A DNA stretch of 37,780 nucleotides, taken from NCBI RefSeq assembly GCF_029813835.1, contig NZ_JARVKV010000067.1:1-37780 (forward strand). The letters run 5' to 3'. The number at the start of each line of letters is the position of its first letter. The first letter of the stretch is position 1. Below, one piece after another: positions 6,526 to 14,707 of this stretch. A program made the translations under genes and the position numbers. Under the pieces are notes generated by a model. It made no database searches. It saw only the letters and a program-made list of their open reading frames with translations, and was not told the DNA's origin. Source of the DNA: Streptomyces sp. DH37. GTDB lineage: Bacteria > Actinomycetota > Actinomycetes > Streptomycetales > Streptomycetaceae.

Positions 6526-6776
6526 CGCACGGCCCCGGCGCGGCGGCCGGCCATGCGGATGAGCTGCTTTGCGCCGGACGCGGCCGCGCAGTCCACCCCG
6601 GACAGGCAGGTGGCGCAGGCGTGCCGGTGGTGGGCGAGGCGCTCGCGTGCGCAGGGCAGGCAGATGACCGGAGCGCGCGGGGGACCGGATGCACTGTCGA
6701 CGACGTGCAGCGGGGTGGGTACGCGGGTCTCGGCGCGGCATGCGATGCAGCGCGGTGGGTGGGTAGCCTGGCTCAC
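6522..6776 (-). CDS. Small cysteine-rich zinc-binding protein
   Basis: About 84 aa from GTG 6776, chosen because AGGGAG lies 9 bases upstream; an in-frame ATG at 6803 without a good ribosome binding site would add nine residues. Pairs CIAC, CLPC, CATC plus a further Cys and several His (LAHHRHACATC) suggest one or two zinc sites. It is translationally coupled to the zinc-ribbon gene that follows. Function unknown; the pair lies opposite the short GntR regulator and may be under its control. Confidence 0.6.
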   Translation of the reverse strand: MSQATHPPRCIACRAETRVPTPLHVVDSASGPPRAPVICLPCARERLAHHRHACATCLSGVDCAAASGAKQLIRMAGRRAGAVR

Positions 6777-6932
6777 GTCGTCCTGCTCCCTCAGGTCGGC
6801 CATACCCCCGGACCGGTTGCCACGGTCGCGGGGGTCTTTACGTTCCGCAGAGTAACCGTAGCGCGGGGTAGCGTTCTATGGGACTGGCATCATTCCCGTA
6901 CATCGCGTGGCGTCCAGTCCCGTGCCACGGTG

Positions 6933-7205
6933 ATGGACATGATCGAGTTCACCGACGATGCGCCACGCTGGCGGCAGATCGCCGACGTGCTGAAGGCGCG
7001 CATCGCCGACGGCACCTATCCACCGCGCACCCGCGTGCCCTCCCTGCTGCAGCTCACAGCCGAGTTCGGTGTCGCATCGGCGACCGCGCACAAGGCGCTA
7101 CGGAACCTCCGCGCGGAGGGGTTCACCTACACGGAGCAGGGCCTCGGCTCGTTCGTGTCACCGACGGCGCCCACCAACGACGAAGCGCCCCCGCCCTCCC
7201 CGTAG
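6933..7205 (+). CDS. Short GntR-family regulator (DNA-binding domain only)
   Basis: About 90 aa from ATG 6933; GTG 6930 and ATG 6939 are alternatives and none has a clear ribosome binding site. The whole protein is a GntR winged helix: RWRQIADVLKARIADGTYPPRTRVPS, then LTAEFGVASATAHKALRNLRAEGF, then a glycine turn and a Pro-rich tail. The UTRA or FCD effector domain of full-size GntR proteins is absent. GntR proteins (KorSA, TraR) repress transfer genes in pSAM2 and related plasmids, so by family and position it is a candidate regulator of the conjugation-like module or of the divergent zinc-protein pair. Confidence 0.82.
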   Translation: MDMIEFTDDAPRWRQIADVLKARIADGTYPPRTRVPSLLQLTAEFGVASATAHKALRNLRAEGFTYTEQGLGSFVSPTAPTNDEAPPPSP

Positions 7206-7219
7206 GGAGAGCGGGGGCG
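7186..7219. terminator. Bidirectional terminator between gntR and late genes
   Basis: CGCCCCCGC (7186-7194) pairs with GCGGGGGCG (7211-7219), and inner TCCC (7197-7200) with GGGA (7205-7208). It overlaps the end of gntR and lies 3 bases beyond the stop of the leftward gene ending at 7222, so it can end both convergent transcripts. Confidence 0.75.
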
Positions 7220-7221
7220 TA

Positions 7222-7575
7222 TCACTCCTCCGCGACGATCTGAGCCGTGCGCCGATCCACCCGGTCGACCGCGTCCCGCATCGAGCGGCCGCTGTTGGGC
7301 CGCACCTCGTGCTCCACCACCTGGAGCCGCTCGTCCATCCGGCCCATCGTCTCCTCGATGCTGCCGATCCGCTCCATCGCCCCCGGCCGGGCCGGCACGC
7401 CCGGCCGCGCCGGGGTACCGGTCCAGTCGTCCACCAGGTAGTCGATCCGGCGGATCAGCCGACGCAGTGCGGCCACGCCGCGCCACAGCAGCCCGGCCAG
7501 CGCGGCGATGGCCACCAGCGCGAGGCTCCACACCACCAGGCTGTCGACGGCCGCGACGCCGGTACCGTTGCTCAC
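7222..7575 (-). CDS. Single-span membrane protein of the lysis cassette
   Basis: 117 aa, GTG at 7575 in a GTGA overlap with the holin-like gene. One hydrophobic span (about 12-32: VVWSLALVAIAALAGLLW), followed by basic helices and a charged coiled-coil-like tail (EETMGRMDERLQVVEHEV). Last gene of the leftward late block. Position after amidase and holin suggests a second holin, an antiholin or a spanin-like factor; the sequence does not separate these. Residues 52-64 are Pro/Gly/Arg-rich. Confidence 0.7.
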   Translation of the reverse strand: MSNGTGVAAVDSLVVWSLALVAIAALAGLLWRGVAALRRLIRRIDYLVDDWTGTPARPGVPARPGAMERIGSIEETMGRMDERLQVVEHEVRPNSGRSMRDAVDRVDRRTAQIVAEE

Positions 7576-7892
7576 CTGCTACCACCACCCCGCACCGCCC
7601 GGAGGAGAAGAGCACGCAGCTCGGCGTCCGCACCGGCGTGCCGCACGTCCAGCCGGATCGTCCCTCCCAGCCCCGGCTGTCCGGCCGGGTCCGCGGACGC
7701 GGGCAGAGTCGAGGCGGTGCCCTTCCGGCCCAGCCGCCCGGCGACCCAACCCTTCGCCGCGGCGATAGCGAGCCCGATCGGGGCCGCCCACCAGATCGAG
7801 ATGTCCGCGAGCTCGGTGGCCAGGACACCGAGGGCTGCTTCCGCGCCGGTCCATCCGGCTCGCTCGGCCACGTCGAGGATGAGCTTCTGCAT
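7572..7892 (-). CDS. Holin (r1t-like)
   Basis: 106 aa, ATG at 7892 preceded by GGAGGA. The pattern LDVAERAGWT...ALGVLATEL followed by a hydrophobic span (ISIWWAAPIGLAIAAAKGWVAGRLG) and a TASTLPASADP segment is typical of r1t-type holins in Streptomyces phages and prophages. The C-terminal part after residue 65 is soluble and charged. It would form lesions in the cytoplasmic membrane to release or activate the amidase encoded just upstream. Order amidase, holin, membrane protein is a standard lysis cassette. Confidence 0.8.
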   Translation of the reverse strand: MQKLILDVAERAGWTGAEAALGVLATELADISIWWAAPIGLAIAAAKGWVAGRLGRKGTASTLPASADPAGQPGLGGTIRLDVRHAGADAELRALLLRAVRGGGSR

Positions 7893-7904
7893 GAGGTCCT
7901 CCTG

Positions 7905-8216
7905 TCAGGGGGTGGTGTCGTCGGTGAGCGCGGCACCGAGCCGGTCCAGCGCGGCCTGCGCGCCGGCCTCCGCTGCCGCCCGGATCTCCGCCGCGTCCAG
8001 CCCACCCCCGGATGCGAGCTGGACGACGACCTCGGTCAGCGCACCGAGCTGCGCCTGGACCTCCTTGATGCGGCCGCGGTTCTCCCGGCCGATCTCGACC
8101 GCGTAGGTGAGGACGCTGGAGGGCGCCCAGTGCGGGTTGGTGTCGGTGCCCCACGGCACGCGCAGGAACCCGTCGGTGTTCCAGACCTTCTTCACGTCGT
8201 CCGTGCTGAGGGCCAT
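7905..8216 (-). other. Likely internal translation start giving a separate lysin C-terminal domain
   Basis: Inside the amidase gene, and in frame, AAGGAGGA lies 6 bases before an ATG at 8216. This is a better ribosome binding site than that of most genes in the window. The start falls exactly at the boundary between the catalytic and C-terminal domains and would yield a 103-aa protein. Some endolysins are known to use internal starts to make free binding-domain subunits that assemble with the full-length enzyme. Confidence 0.55.
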
Positions 8217-8771
8217 GCTCTCCTCCTTGGGGGTGGTGGTCTTGCCGGTGGCGCGGGCGACGATCCCGGGGAAGACGACCTCGCGGAATTGCTTGATGCG
8301 CGCCGGGCCGGGGCATGCCGTGCCGGATGTGGACCATGCCCGGTGGAGGCAGTGGTAGCCGAACCCGGGATCGTCGTGGGAGCGGCAGATCCGCAGCGGC
8401 ACCCCGTGATGGGTGTGCATCCAGACTCCGAGCCGGATCAGCTGCTCCACCTGCGCCACGGTCCACGGATCGGAGGCGCTCGTGTTTGACGCGGTCTCCA
8501 CGCTGACGGCGCCGGTGCCGTCCGGCCGCCGGTTCGCGCCGGCGTTGGCGTCCGCCCGGGTCTCGGTGCCGATGTACTGGGCGAGGTCGCCCTGGTAGCC
8601 GAGCCCGAAGTGCGACTCCAGGGTCGTGCTGTCTCGCCAGTACTCGTAGGTGCGGCGCGCGGTCCACGGGGCGACGATGCTGTGGATGATGAGCTGCGTC
8701 GGCCGGATCGCCGCTTGGGCGTCGCTCTCCGGCTGGAGCTCCATCTTGGTGGCGCCGGGGTACCAGGCCAT
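7905..8771 (-). CDS. Endolysin, N-acetylmuramoyl-L-alanine amidase
   Basis: 288 aa, ATG at 8771 with GGAAGGGG upstream. Residues 1-175 form an Amidase_2/PGRP-type domain: LIIHSIV with the first zinc-ligand histidine near 30, a central YIGTETRADANAGANRR segment, and the C-terminal motif PLRICRSHDDPGFGYHCLHRAW carrying the remaining His/Cys ligands. Residues from about 186 are a separate alpha-helical domain (MALSTDDVKKVWNTDGFLRV...), seen as the tail of many Streptomyces phage lysins and probably binding the wall. It cleaves the bond between muramic acid and L-alanine of peptidoglycan at the end of the lytic cycle. A strong internal ribosome binding site precedes the C-terminal domain (separate entry). 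Confidence 0.88.
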   Translation of the reverse strand: MAWYPGATKMELQPESDAQAAIRPTQLIIHSIVAPWTARRTYEYWRDSTTLESHFGLGYQGDLAQYIGTETRADANAGANRRPDGTGAVSVETASNTSASDPWTVAQVEQLIRLGVWMHTHHGVPLRICRSHDDPGFGYHCLHRAWSTSGTACPGPARIKQFREVVFPGIVARATGKTTTPKEESMALSTDDVKKVWNTDGFLRVPWGTDTNPHWAPSSVLTYAVEIGRENRGRIKEVQAQLGALTEVVVQLASGGGLDAAEIRAAAEAGAQAALDRLGAALTDDTTP

Positions 8772-8797
8772 GGCGGCCCCTTCCTGGGCATGAGGAA

Positions 8798-8824
8798 GCC
8801 CCGCGGCCAGGCTGGCGGCGGGGC
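8798..8824 (-). terminator. Hairpin upstream of the lysis cassette
   Basis: GCCCCGC (8798-8804) pairs with GCGGGGC (8818-8824), with partial inner pairing. It lies between the tail-associated gene ending at 8843 and the amidase start at 8771, and could partly separate structural from lysis transcription. Confidence 0.45.
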
Positions 8825-8842
8825 ACGGGCAGGGGACAGGGG

Positions 8843-9100
8843 TTACGCCTCGGTGACCTCCACCCACTGCCGCTGGTACTGCTCGTCCGTGTGGACGCTC
8901 AGCATCCCGTGGTTCGTGCCGGCGCGGATCACCCAGCCGCCCGCCTCGACGGAGATCGGGTTGTCGTCCGCGTCGCGGAGAGCGAGGGTCTGCCCGTCGT
9001 CGCTGCCCAGCGTGACGCCGGTCAGCCACTCGGTGGCGATGAACGTCCCGTTGGTGCCGTCGTACTGGATGGACTCGACACGGTGCACCACTACAGCCAT
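8843..9100 (-). CDS. Small tail-associated protein, unknown
   Basis: 85 aa, ATG at 9100 preceded by GAGGAG. Beta-rich sequence (VHRVESIQYDGTNGTFIATEWL..., then WVIRAGTNHGMLSV) with no transmembrane segment. It lies between the large tail protein region and the amidase, where actinophages often carry small receptor or fibre accessory proteins. I cannot name a family; virion role is inferred from position. Confidence 0.65.
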   Translation of the reverse strand: MAVVVHRVESIQYDGTNGTFIATEWLTGVTLGSDDGQTLALRDADDNPISVEAGGWVIRAGTNHGMLSVHTDEQYQRQWVEVTEA

Positions 9101-9114
9101 GAAGGCTCCTCAGA

Positions 9115-9609
9115 TCAGGCGGCGGGGTAGTGACCCCACGCGCGCAGCATGTCCCCGCTCGCCCAGGTCCAGGGCATCGCGGAGTCGATCAGACCGGCGC
9201 CGCTGATGGTCGTGTTGTCGATCCGGCCGCCGGAGGTCTCCAGCTCCATCACCGCAGTCGTGGTGAGGCGGGCACGGAGCGGGAGGCGGGAGCCGCCGCC
9301 CACGCTGGCGTCCTGAGCCTCGCCGAACCCGACGGTCTGCACCGCGCTCGCCGCAGCGACGGGGAGAGAGAAGCGCCAGTTGTCTGAGCCCGACCCGAAG
9401 TTCGTGCTCGGCCCGAACACGATGTACATCGTGAAGAACACGACGTCCCCGGCCTGGGCGTACTGGCAGTCCACGGCGGCATCCCCGAACGACGGGGCGG
9501 AGGACCCGGACGTAGTCCACGCCGGGGTCCACGATTCCCAGGTGGGGACGATGGAGTCGAGGTATCCGGCGGTGACGCGCTGCCCGGCTCTCGGTCGCAC
9601 GATGCCCAC
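9115..9609 (-). CDS. Putative minor tail or fibre protein
   Basis: 164 aa, GTG at 9609 with GGAAGGGG upstream. N-terminus MGIVRPRAGQRVTAGYLDSI matches the attachment-type start found on many actinophage fibre proteins, followed by a beta-rich domain with many Ser, Gly and Trp (PTWESWTPAWTTSGSSAPSFGD...). Likely sits at the tail tip and contacts the host surface. It directly follows the 1121-aa tail protein. Family assignment is weak, virion location is likely. Confidence 0.65.
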   Translation of the reverse strand: MGIVRPRAGQRVTAGYLDSIVPTWESWTPAWTTSGSSAPSFGDAAVDCQYAQAGDVVFFTMYIVFGPSTNFGSGSDNWRFSLPVAAASAVQTVGFGEAQDASVGGGSRLPLRARLTTTAVMELETSGGRIDNTTISGAGLIDSAMPWTWASGDMLRAWGHYPAA

Positions 9610-9625
9610 GGGGCACCCCTTCCTT

Positions 9626-12600
9626 TCAGTGGCTGAGGATCATCGGCTGTGCCAGCCGGACGTCGGTCCCGGCGGCGTGCGCCAGGTCGACGCCGTTGAC
9701 GGCGCGGACCACGGTCATGGCCTGCGCCGTCAGATCGGCCACCCCGGACAGCACGTAGAGGCGGGCGTGGTTGTCGTCGGCGTCGCCCTGCGGGAACGTG
9801 ACCGTCTCGGCGCCGCCGACGGCGCGCTTGGCCCAGGCGGTGACGTAGGCGGTGCTGCCACCGGCCAGCGGGCTGCTGGCCAGCTCCACCCACCCCTCCC
9901 CCGACGGGCCGCCTGCGGTCGGTGAGGCGTTGTTGTCCCAGGCGTGCAGGGCCAGCAGCCACCAGCCAGCCTCGGTGGACGCGTCGATGGTCAGCTCCAC
10001 CGGCCCAGGGTTGTGGCTGTTGGTCGCGTCGGACGCCAGCCCTTCCAGGTGCTCGGCCACCACCGGCGTCCCGGTGGCCACCACACTGATCGCTGCCCAC
10101 GCGGTGGACACCGAGCGGGTGGCGGTGCGGGTGCCGGTCGCGCCGGATGCGGCGAGGGCCTCGGTGGCGTCCGCGAGGACCGACCACACGCCGGTGGTCT
10201 GCGCCTGCGCGGTCATCGTGCCGGGCACGGTCCAGGCTTCCAGCTGGTCCCACGGGATCCACGCGCAGATCAGCAGGCCCGGGCCGGGCGCGTCCACGCT
10301 GGGGGCGACCGCGCTGGTGGACGCGACCGTGTCCGAGGTGGCGGCCGCGGGCATCGGCGTGGCGGCCGCCTCGGTGCAGGCGGTGGCGGTGACCACCTCC
10401 CCGCCCACCCGCACATCGAACGGGAACTCGCTCGGTTCGGTGACCCAGTCCGGCCAGTCCCCGGTCGGCCGCACGTACAGCGTGGTGGCGCCGGGGTCGG
10501 CCGGGTCGGCCAGCTCGCTGCCGTCGGTGTCCAGCCGCCCCAGCACCTCGTCGTCCAGGACGGCCACGTCCCACGGCCGGGCCGGGGCGCAGTGGAAGTC
10601 CACGTCCCAGGTGACGCGGCCGATGGTCTGGGTGCAGCCCTCGGCGAGCTGGTCGATGGTGTCCGGCGGCAGCCACGGCGGGGGGTTGGCGATGGTGAGG
10701 CGGTCCATCAGGTCCATCTCCACCACCGCGCCGATCAGCTGCGGGCGGGCCGCGAGGTTGATGTGGAGGGTGGGGTAGCGGGCCTCGTCCACGGTGCCCA
10801 GGTGCAGGGCCCACCCGGCCAGATCGGGCAGCTGGTCGTCGCTGGCGACGTTGACGTCCAGCGACTCGTCGTAGGTGCCGACGCCGTCCGGCGGCGGCTG
10901 GACGGACAGCGGCCCGGACTCCAGGACCGCGCGCGCCGCGGACCCGCGCGGGCGGGTCCGCGTGACGTCGTTGCGGAGCCGCTGGTCGTCCTCCTCGGGT
11001 TCCAGCGGCGGCGCCACCTCGCCGGCTTCGTAGTCCAGGGCGAGGGCGGTGGGCTGGTTGTAGAAGGTGGAGCGGGCCCGGTAGGCCAGGGCCAGGCCCT
11101 CGCGCGCGTCGGTGAGGAGCCCGCCGTCGACGTCGGCGCATTCGTCCAGCAGCTCCAGCAGGGTGGCCGCCCGCTGCGGCCCCATCACCGTGGTGCCCTC
11201 CGGCGCGTTGATCTGGATGGGCACGCCCTCCTCGGCGCACAGCCGGGCCATGCGCACGTGTGCCTGCTCGCCGTCGAACCCGTCGTCGGCGCCGTCGTAG
11301 ATGGTCACCCCGGCGGTGGTCACGGTGGAGCGGGTGCCGCCGACGTCGAACGCGGCCAGGTGCCCGAGCGCCAGGCCGGAGAAGTCCGGGCCCCAGGTGC
11401 CGGAGACGCCGGTGATGCGGCCGGCGGCGCCGGTGTAGACGGTGGTGGAGCGGGCCCAGTCCCCGGTGCTCACGTCGATCCACGACACCGTGACGTAGGT
11501 CTGCGAGCCGACCACCGCCGAGTAGAGCTGGAGTCGGTTCCACACCCCGGTGAACCGGCCGAGCACGCTCGGGTCGGTGTAGAGGAAGCTGGCCACCAGG
11601 ACGTCGTCGGTGTCGTACACCGCGGCGCGGATCCCGGCGGTGCTGACGCGGGCCTCGGCGTAGGCCACGCCTCCGCCCGCCCCGGCCAGCCGGGCCCGGA
11701 TGAGGGGCTGCTCGGTGGCGGGCAGGGCGGGCAGGTAGTAGGCCATCTCCACGTGCCAGCCGCCGGCGGCCGCGCCGGGCACCGCCCCGGAGATGCTGCC
11801 GCCAGCGCTGGACACCTTCGGCAGATGCAGCGCACCGGCCAGCGAATCGTCCGAGGCGAACTCGAGGCCGGACACCGTCAGCGGCCGCACACCCTCTACG
11901 GGGCTGTAGGCCGCGCTGGCGTCCTGCTCCTCCTCCATCGGCCAGTAGGCGCGCGGGTCCCCGGACGGCACGCGGCGCCGCAGCGTGGAGTCCAGGGGCT
12001 TGGCGCCCTGGCCGAGGCGGCGGCGGATCCCGGACGCCTGCACCGGCACCCACACATCCGCATCGGAGACGTCCCACCGGGCGGGCCAGGCGCTGACCTC
12101 CCCCTCGAACAACGTCTTGCGGTCGGTCACCGCCGCGGTGCCGTGCACGGTCCACGGCAGGCCGGCCGCGTCGGTCCAGGCGGTCGTGCCCGGGTCCAGG
12201 TCCCGGAAGTCGGGCGCGGCCGCCAGGGCCCCGCCCACGTACACCTCGGCCCGGTGGGCGCGGCCGGTGAACGGGTTGCGCTGCGGGGTGGTGTCCGGGT
12301 CGTAGGGGGCGATGCGCAGATCGGCGGTGCCGGAGTGGATCGTGTACGGCGTCCCCATCGAGATCGTGTCGCCGATCTGCGTCCACTCCGCCGTGTCCAG
12401 CGACGGCGCCCAGTAGAACGCGGCGGTCCCGGTGGACGCGTCGAACGTGGCGCGCACCGCGCACCGGCGCGGCAGGTACGGCAGGGTCCAGAACCAGCTC
12501 AGCTGACCGGCCAGCGTGCCGTCGGTGGACAGGCTGAACACGATCTCGCCGTTGTTGATTCGCAGCACGTAGGAGCGCTGGTCGCCGGTCGGGTCCCACT

Positions 12601-12991
12601 TCCCCAGCAGGGCCTGGCTGGTGGTCGACTTCCAGTCCACGGTGACCTCGGCCCGCAGGTCCAGCGTGGTGGTGGCGTCCAGCGCCGCGGTGTCCGGGGT
12701 GGAGGCGTAGCCGGCGGGGTCGCCGTCCAGGTCCAGGTACGACTCGCCCGCGTGCACGCTGACGCGCATGGGCGTGTTCCGCCCGATGCGCCCGTACAGC
12801 GGCGAGCGGGGGTTGCGCGGGCTGTACTTCCCGTGCCGGTTGTTCAGCTTCAGCGAGAGCCTGGACGGGTCGGCCCGGGCGCCCTCGTTGCGGCGGCCGT
12901 GGGAGATCACCAGGTTCTCCGAGGTGCGCACATCGCCGGTGACGTCCTGCCGCGCTCCGTCGACCGTCAGCTCCGCCGTGATCTCCGGCAT
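9626..12991 (-). CDS. Large minor tail protein with concanavalin-like domain
   Basis: 1121 aa, ATG at 12991 with AGGAGA upstream. The N-terminal 75 residues (MPEITAELTVDGARQDVT, then SRLSLKLNNRHGKYSPRNPRSP shortened here) are characteristic of tail proteins of Streptomyces siphoviruses. Residues about 85-250 and again about 370-560 look like LamG/concanavalin-type beta sandwiches (WKSTTSQALLGKWDP, VLRINNGEIVFSLSTDGT). The C-terminal third is Ala/Thr-rich and beta-structured. It follows the tape measure gene and so occupies the distal tail/baseplate position; carbohydrate binding to the host wall is a reasonable guess. No separate Dit-like gene is visible, so this protein may combine those functions. 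Confidence 0.8.
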   Translation of the reverse strand: MPEITAELTVDGARQDVTGDVRTSENLVISHGRRNEGARADPSRLSLKLNNRHGKYSPRNPRSPLYGRIGRNTPMRVSVHAGESYLDLDGDPAGYASTPDTAALDATTTLDLRAEVTVDWKSTTSQALLGKWDPTGDQRSYVLRINNGEIVFSLSTDGTLAGQLSWFWTLPYLPRRCAVRATFDASTGTAAFYWAPSLDTAEWTQIGDTISMGTPYTIHSGTADLRIAPYDPDTTPQRNPFTGRAHRAEVYVGGALAAAPDFRDLDPGTTAWTDAAGLPWTVHGTAAVTDRKTLFEGEVSAWPARWDVSDADVWVPVQASGIRRRLGQGAKPLDSTLRRRVPSGDPRAYWPMEEEQDASAAYSPVEGVRPLTVSGLEFASDDSLAGALHLPKVSSAGGSISGAVPGAAAGGWHVEMAYYLPALPATEQPLIRARLAGAGGGVAYAEARVSTAGIRAAVYDTDDVLVASFLYTDPSVLGRFTGVWNRLQLYSAVVGSQTYVTVSWIDVSTGDWARSTTVYTGAAGRITGVSGTWGPDFSGLALGHLAAFDVGGTRSTVTTAGVTIYDGADDGFDGEQAHVRMARLCAEEGVPIQINAPEGTTVMGPQRAATLLELLDECADVDGGLLTDAREGLALAYRARSTFYNQPTALALDYEAGEVAPPLEPEEDDQRLRNDVTRTRPRGSAARAVLESGPLSVQPPPDGVGTYDESLDVNVASDDQLPDLAGWALHLGTVDEARYPTLHINLAARPQLIGAVVEMDLMDRLTIANPPPWLPPDTIDQLAEGCTQTIGRVTWDVDFHCAPARPWDVAVLDDEVLGRLDTDGSELADPADPGATTLYVRPTGDWPDWVTEPSEFPFDVRVGGEVVTATACTEAAATPMPAAATSDTVASTSAVAPSVDAPGPGLLICAWIPWDQLEAWTVPGTMTAQAQTTGVWSVLADATEALAASGATGTRTATRSVSTAWAAISVVATGTPVVAEHLEGLASDATNSHNPGPVELTIDASTEAGWWLLALHAWDNNASPTAGGPSGEGWVELASSPLAGGSTAYVTAWAKRAVGGAETVTFPQGDADDNHARLYVLSGVADLTAQAMTVVRAVNGVDLAHAAGTDVRLAQPMILSH

Positions 12992-13005
12992 CTCGTCTTC
13001 TCCTC

Positions 13006-14682
13006 TCAGCCGCTGAGCGCGAACTGGACGTCGTTGCGTCCGTTCCGCTTGATCCACTTGCGCAGCAGCCGCACCAGGTCCTCGTCGCCGCCGGTGACGT
13101 CGACGACCAGGCGGGTCTCGCGCCGCATCTCCGCCCGGGCCACTCCTGGGGGGGACACGTCTACTGCTGCGTTCGGGAGCCCGCTCAGGGCCGCGCCGAC
13201 CTGCTTGCGCAGGAACGGTGCTCGCCGTGCGACGCCCTCGGCGAATCCGTCGATCAGGCTGGCGCCGGAGTAGGCCGTCCAGCCCTTACCGGAGAACGGT
13301 CCCTCCTTTGCGGGGGAGAACGGGAAGTACTGTCGGGCGGCGTCCACGACGCCGGCGGCCGCATCGCGGACCTGCTGGACTTTCGACTTGATCCCATTGA
13401 CGAATCCGGAGATCAGGGCCCGGCCCGAGGAGTACAGCCGCGAGCCGATACTGCCCAGCGCATCCTTCGCCCTGCCGGGCAGGCCGCGTATGTAGGCCAG
13501 CAGTTCCCCAGCCTTCGTCTTTGCCGCGGACAGCATCTTCCGTCCGCCCTCGGTGGCGCGGTCGCGCAGCTTCCCGGCGAACGTCGACAGCGCGCTCCAG
13601 GCCCGGCCGGGCAGCGACCGCAACCACTCGACCACGCCGATCACCAGGTTCTTCGTGCGCTCACGTGTGTCGGAACCGAGGCTGGTCCACTTCGCCCGCA
13701 TCCGCTGCACGAACCCGGTGATCGTGCCCATGACGCGGCCGGGCAGACCGGTGATCCAGCCGACCACCCTCGTCACCATGCGGCGCACCGCGCCGCCTTC
13801 CCCGGCGACCTGCTCATACAGCCACTTGAACGCTTCGATGACCTTCGAGACCCCGGTGCGGACGATGGCGTACACCTTCGCCCAGAACCCGAAGAACTTG
13901 CCCGCCCACCACAAGATGCCCTGCAGCAAGGACCCGATATCGGACAGCAGGACCTTCAAGTCCGGGGCGGAGCCACCCATGGAGTCGAAGAACGAGGACA
14001 GGCCGGAGCCGATCTTCCCCAGCATGGTTTCCAGGCCCTCGAACACCGGCCCGACCTTTTCGAGCATCTTGTTCAAGCCGGGCATGGTGTTCTTGGCGAA
14101 CTTGTCCAGCCCGTCGGTCAGGCTCTTGAGCGCACCAGAGTCGGCGACGTTCTTGAACATCTTCTCGATGTCCGGCTGGAGGTCCTTGACGGTCTTCTCC
14201 ACCCGCTTGAAAGCGTCCTCCAGCGGCTTCGCCATCGGCTGCGCCGCGGTCTTGAACACGTTCCCGGCGGTCTTCTTCAGCCGCTCCGCGGCCTTCTTCA
14301 CCGCGGGCTCGTCCTTCAGGAGCTGGTAGGACAGCTTGATGACGGCGAGCCCGCCCAGCAGGGACGTGCCGATCGCGGCGAACGCGCCGACGAACGACAG
14401 GGCCGACGCGATGCCCGCGCCCTTGAAAGCGGGGTGCCCGCCGATCGTCTGCGCGATGCCGGCCATCCGCTCGGTTCCGGCACGGGCGCGTGCCAGCAGC
14501 CCTGAGGCGAACCCGGCGCCGGCCGCGTCGCCTTCGCTGACAAACCGGCCCCGCAGGTCGCGCAGGCGGCCGTTGGCGTCCCGGTGGAAGCCGTGCAGCG
14601 CCTCGGTGGCGCGCCGCATCCCGCGGGCCAGCGGGTTGGTGTCCACGCCCAGGCGGACGGTCATGGACGCGAGAGTCGCCAC
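13006..14682 (-). CDS. Tail tape measure protein
   Basis: 558 aa, GTG at 14682 with GAGGGGG upstream (an ATG six codons in is an alternative). Long helical sequence with a hydrophobic stretch near 93-125 (ALSFVGAFAAIGTSLLGGLA), repeated Lys-rich amphipathic helices, and a C-terminal IGSRLYSSGRALISGFVNGI...FPFSPAKEGPFSGKG motif that is typical of tape measure proteins. It sets tail length and is ejected ahead of the DNA. At about 0.15 nm per residue it predicts a short tail of about 80 nm. It follows the two chaperone frames, the standard siphovirus order. Confidence 0.9.
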   Translation of the reverse strand: MATLASMTVRLGVDTNPLARGMRRATEALHGFHRDANGRLRDLRGRFVSEGDAAGAGFASGLLARARAGTERMAGIAQTIGGHPAFKGAGIASALSFVGAFAAIGTSLLGGLAVIKLSYQLLKDEPAVKKAAERLKKTAGNVFKTAAQPMAKPLEDAFKRVEKTVKDLQPDIEKMFKNVADSGALKSLTDGLDKFAKNTMPGLNKMLEKVGPVFEGLETMLGKIGSGLSSFFDSMGGSAPDLKVLLSDIGSLLQGILWWAGKFFGFWAKVYAIVRTGVSKVIEAFKWLYEQVAGEGGAVRRMVTRVVGWITGLPGRVMGTITGFVQRMRAKWTSLGSDTRERTKNLVIGVVEWLRSLPGRAWSALSTFAGKLRDRATEGGRKMLSAAKTKAGELLAYIRGLPGRAKDALGSIGSRLYSSGRALISGFVNGIKSKVQQVRDAAAGVVDAARQYFPFSPAKEGPFSGKGWTAYSGASLIDGFAEGVARRAPFLRKQVGAALSGLPNAAVDVSPPGVARAEMRRETRLVVDVTGGDEDLVRLLRKWIKRNGRNDVQFALSG

Positions 14683-14707
14683 ACCGCACCCCCTCTTCTT
14701 CTGGTGG

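Noticed and set aside
1..7220. A separate conjugative element in tandem next to a prophage
   Set aside because: I see no third copy of the tRNA-Lys core near 6-7.3 kb and no second integrase, so one element is the simpler reading, although loss of an internal att site cannot be excluded.
9249..13273. Very long open frames of about 1100 codons on both strands over the large tail gene
   Set aside because: They are antisense or shifted frames of a high-GC gene, rich in Arg, Gly and Pro, and lack ribosome binding sites. Only the frame 9626-12991 has tail-protein features.
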